This document shows, in pieces, positions 63,885 to 64,000 of a stretch of DNA of 64,000 nucleotides. The notes under the pieces are model-generated. The model was not told the origin of the DNA. It did not search any database and worked only from the letters and a program-made list of their open reading frames with translations. The translations under genes and the position numbers were made by a program. Source of the DNA: DTYU01 sp040757355 (GTDB taxonomy: Bacteria > Bacillota > Desulfotomaculia > Desulfotomaculales > Ammonificaceae). Position 1 is the stretch's first letter. The number at the start of each line of letters is the position of its first letter. Where the stretch lies: contig JBFLWY010000002.1 of the NCBI GenBank assembly GCA_040757355.1, positions 32,324 to 96,323 on the forward strand. The letters are read 5' to 3'.

Positions 63885-64000
63885 TGCTTTCCGGAACCCC
63901 CGGCACACTTTTCCCGCTGCTCTTATCAAACCCGTAATCCCTTATTGGTCCTTTGCTTTCGGTTCCGGAATGTTTCTCTTCGCAGCAACTTCCGCTAATA

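Overview
The window looks like the chromosome of an anaerobic, spore-former-type Clostridia/Peptococcia member (Desulfotomaculum/Pelotomaculum/Ammonifex-like). The pointers are strong AGGAGG ribosome sites with frequent GTG/TTG starts, SLH-anchored surface proteins with Gly-rich linkers and a copper-amine-oxidase 'stalk' domain, a group 3b-type [NiFe] hydrogenase operon, and very many small toxin-antitoxin (TA) genes. The genus is inference; no rRNA is present.

Layout. (1) 0-14.4 kb: a cell-surface polysaccharide cluster, all + strand. It holds a sulfatase-fold protein, a methyltransferase, four intact glycosyltransferases, a Wzy/O-antigen-ligase-type membrane protein, tails of two more glycosyltransferases, and MurJ. 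Set into it are an OLD-family ATPase/TOPRIM nuclease with a small WYL-like protein, and a visibly AT-rich pair coding for a soluble unknown protein and a four-TM membrane protein. Both are candidate defence modules. (2) 14.4-43.5 kb: a TA super-island with about 25 modules or remnants (AbrB/PIN, RHH/PIN, Phd/PIN, HicAB, DUF433/DUF5615, RelE, YgiT/DUF4258, DUF6516, HEPN/MNT). They are separated by about 25 arrays of a heptanucleotide repeat (TTCNRCG). Several modules are duplicated 7-10 kb apart. Many are broken by frameshift, internal deletion, or a junction with an array, and short fragments of glycosyltransferase, epimerase, SLH and DUF genes lie between them. rmlA, rmlC and rmlB (dTDP-sugar synthesis) sit inside or at the edge of this island, so it splits the polysaccharide locus. 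(3) 43.4-45.2 kb: hflX (apparently frameshifted at its start), a triplicated repeat, and tRNA-Leu(CAA) with a terminator. (4) 45.5-54.2 kb: secreted and surface proteins: a beta-helix protein, an SLH protein, an M6 metalloprotease, and an Ig/Calx-beta/stalk-domain protein that continues the protease frame after an in-frame TAG. (5) 54.4-56.8 kb: an MBL-fold hydrolase and an APC permease. (6) 57.1-62.1 kb: hydB-hydG-hydD-hydA plus a maturation protease. (7) 62.1-64 kb: a substrate-binding-protein-like protein without a signal peptide, and a small unknown protein.

Working together: regions 1 and the rml genes build and export an envelope glycan, and region 4 supplies the proteinaceous surface layer. 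The hydrogenase operon links H2 to NAD(P)H and possibly polysulfide. The TA island looks like an accretion zone in which the heptamer arrays act as recombination partners. All arrays I found run in the same strand orientation, whichever way the neighbouring genes point.
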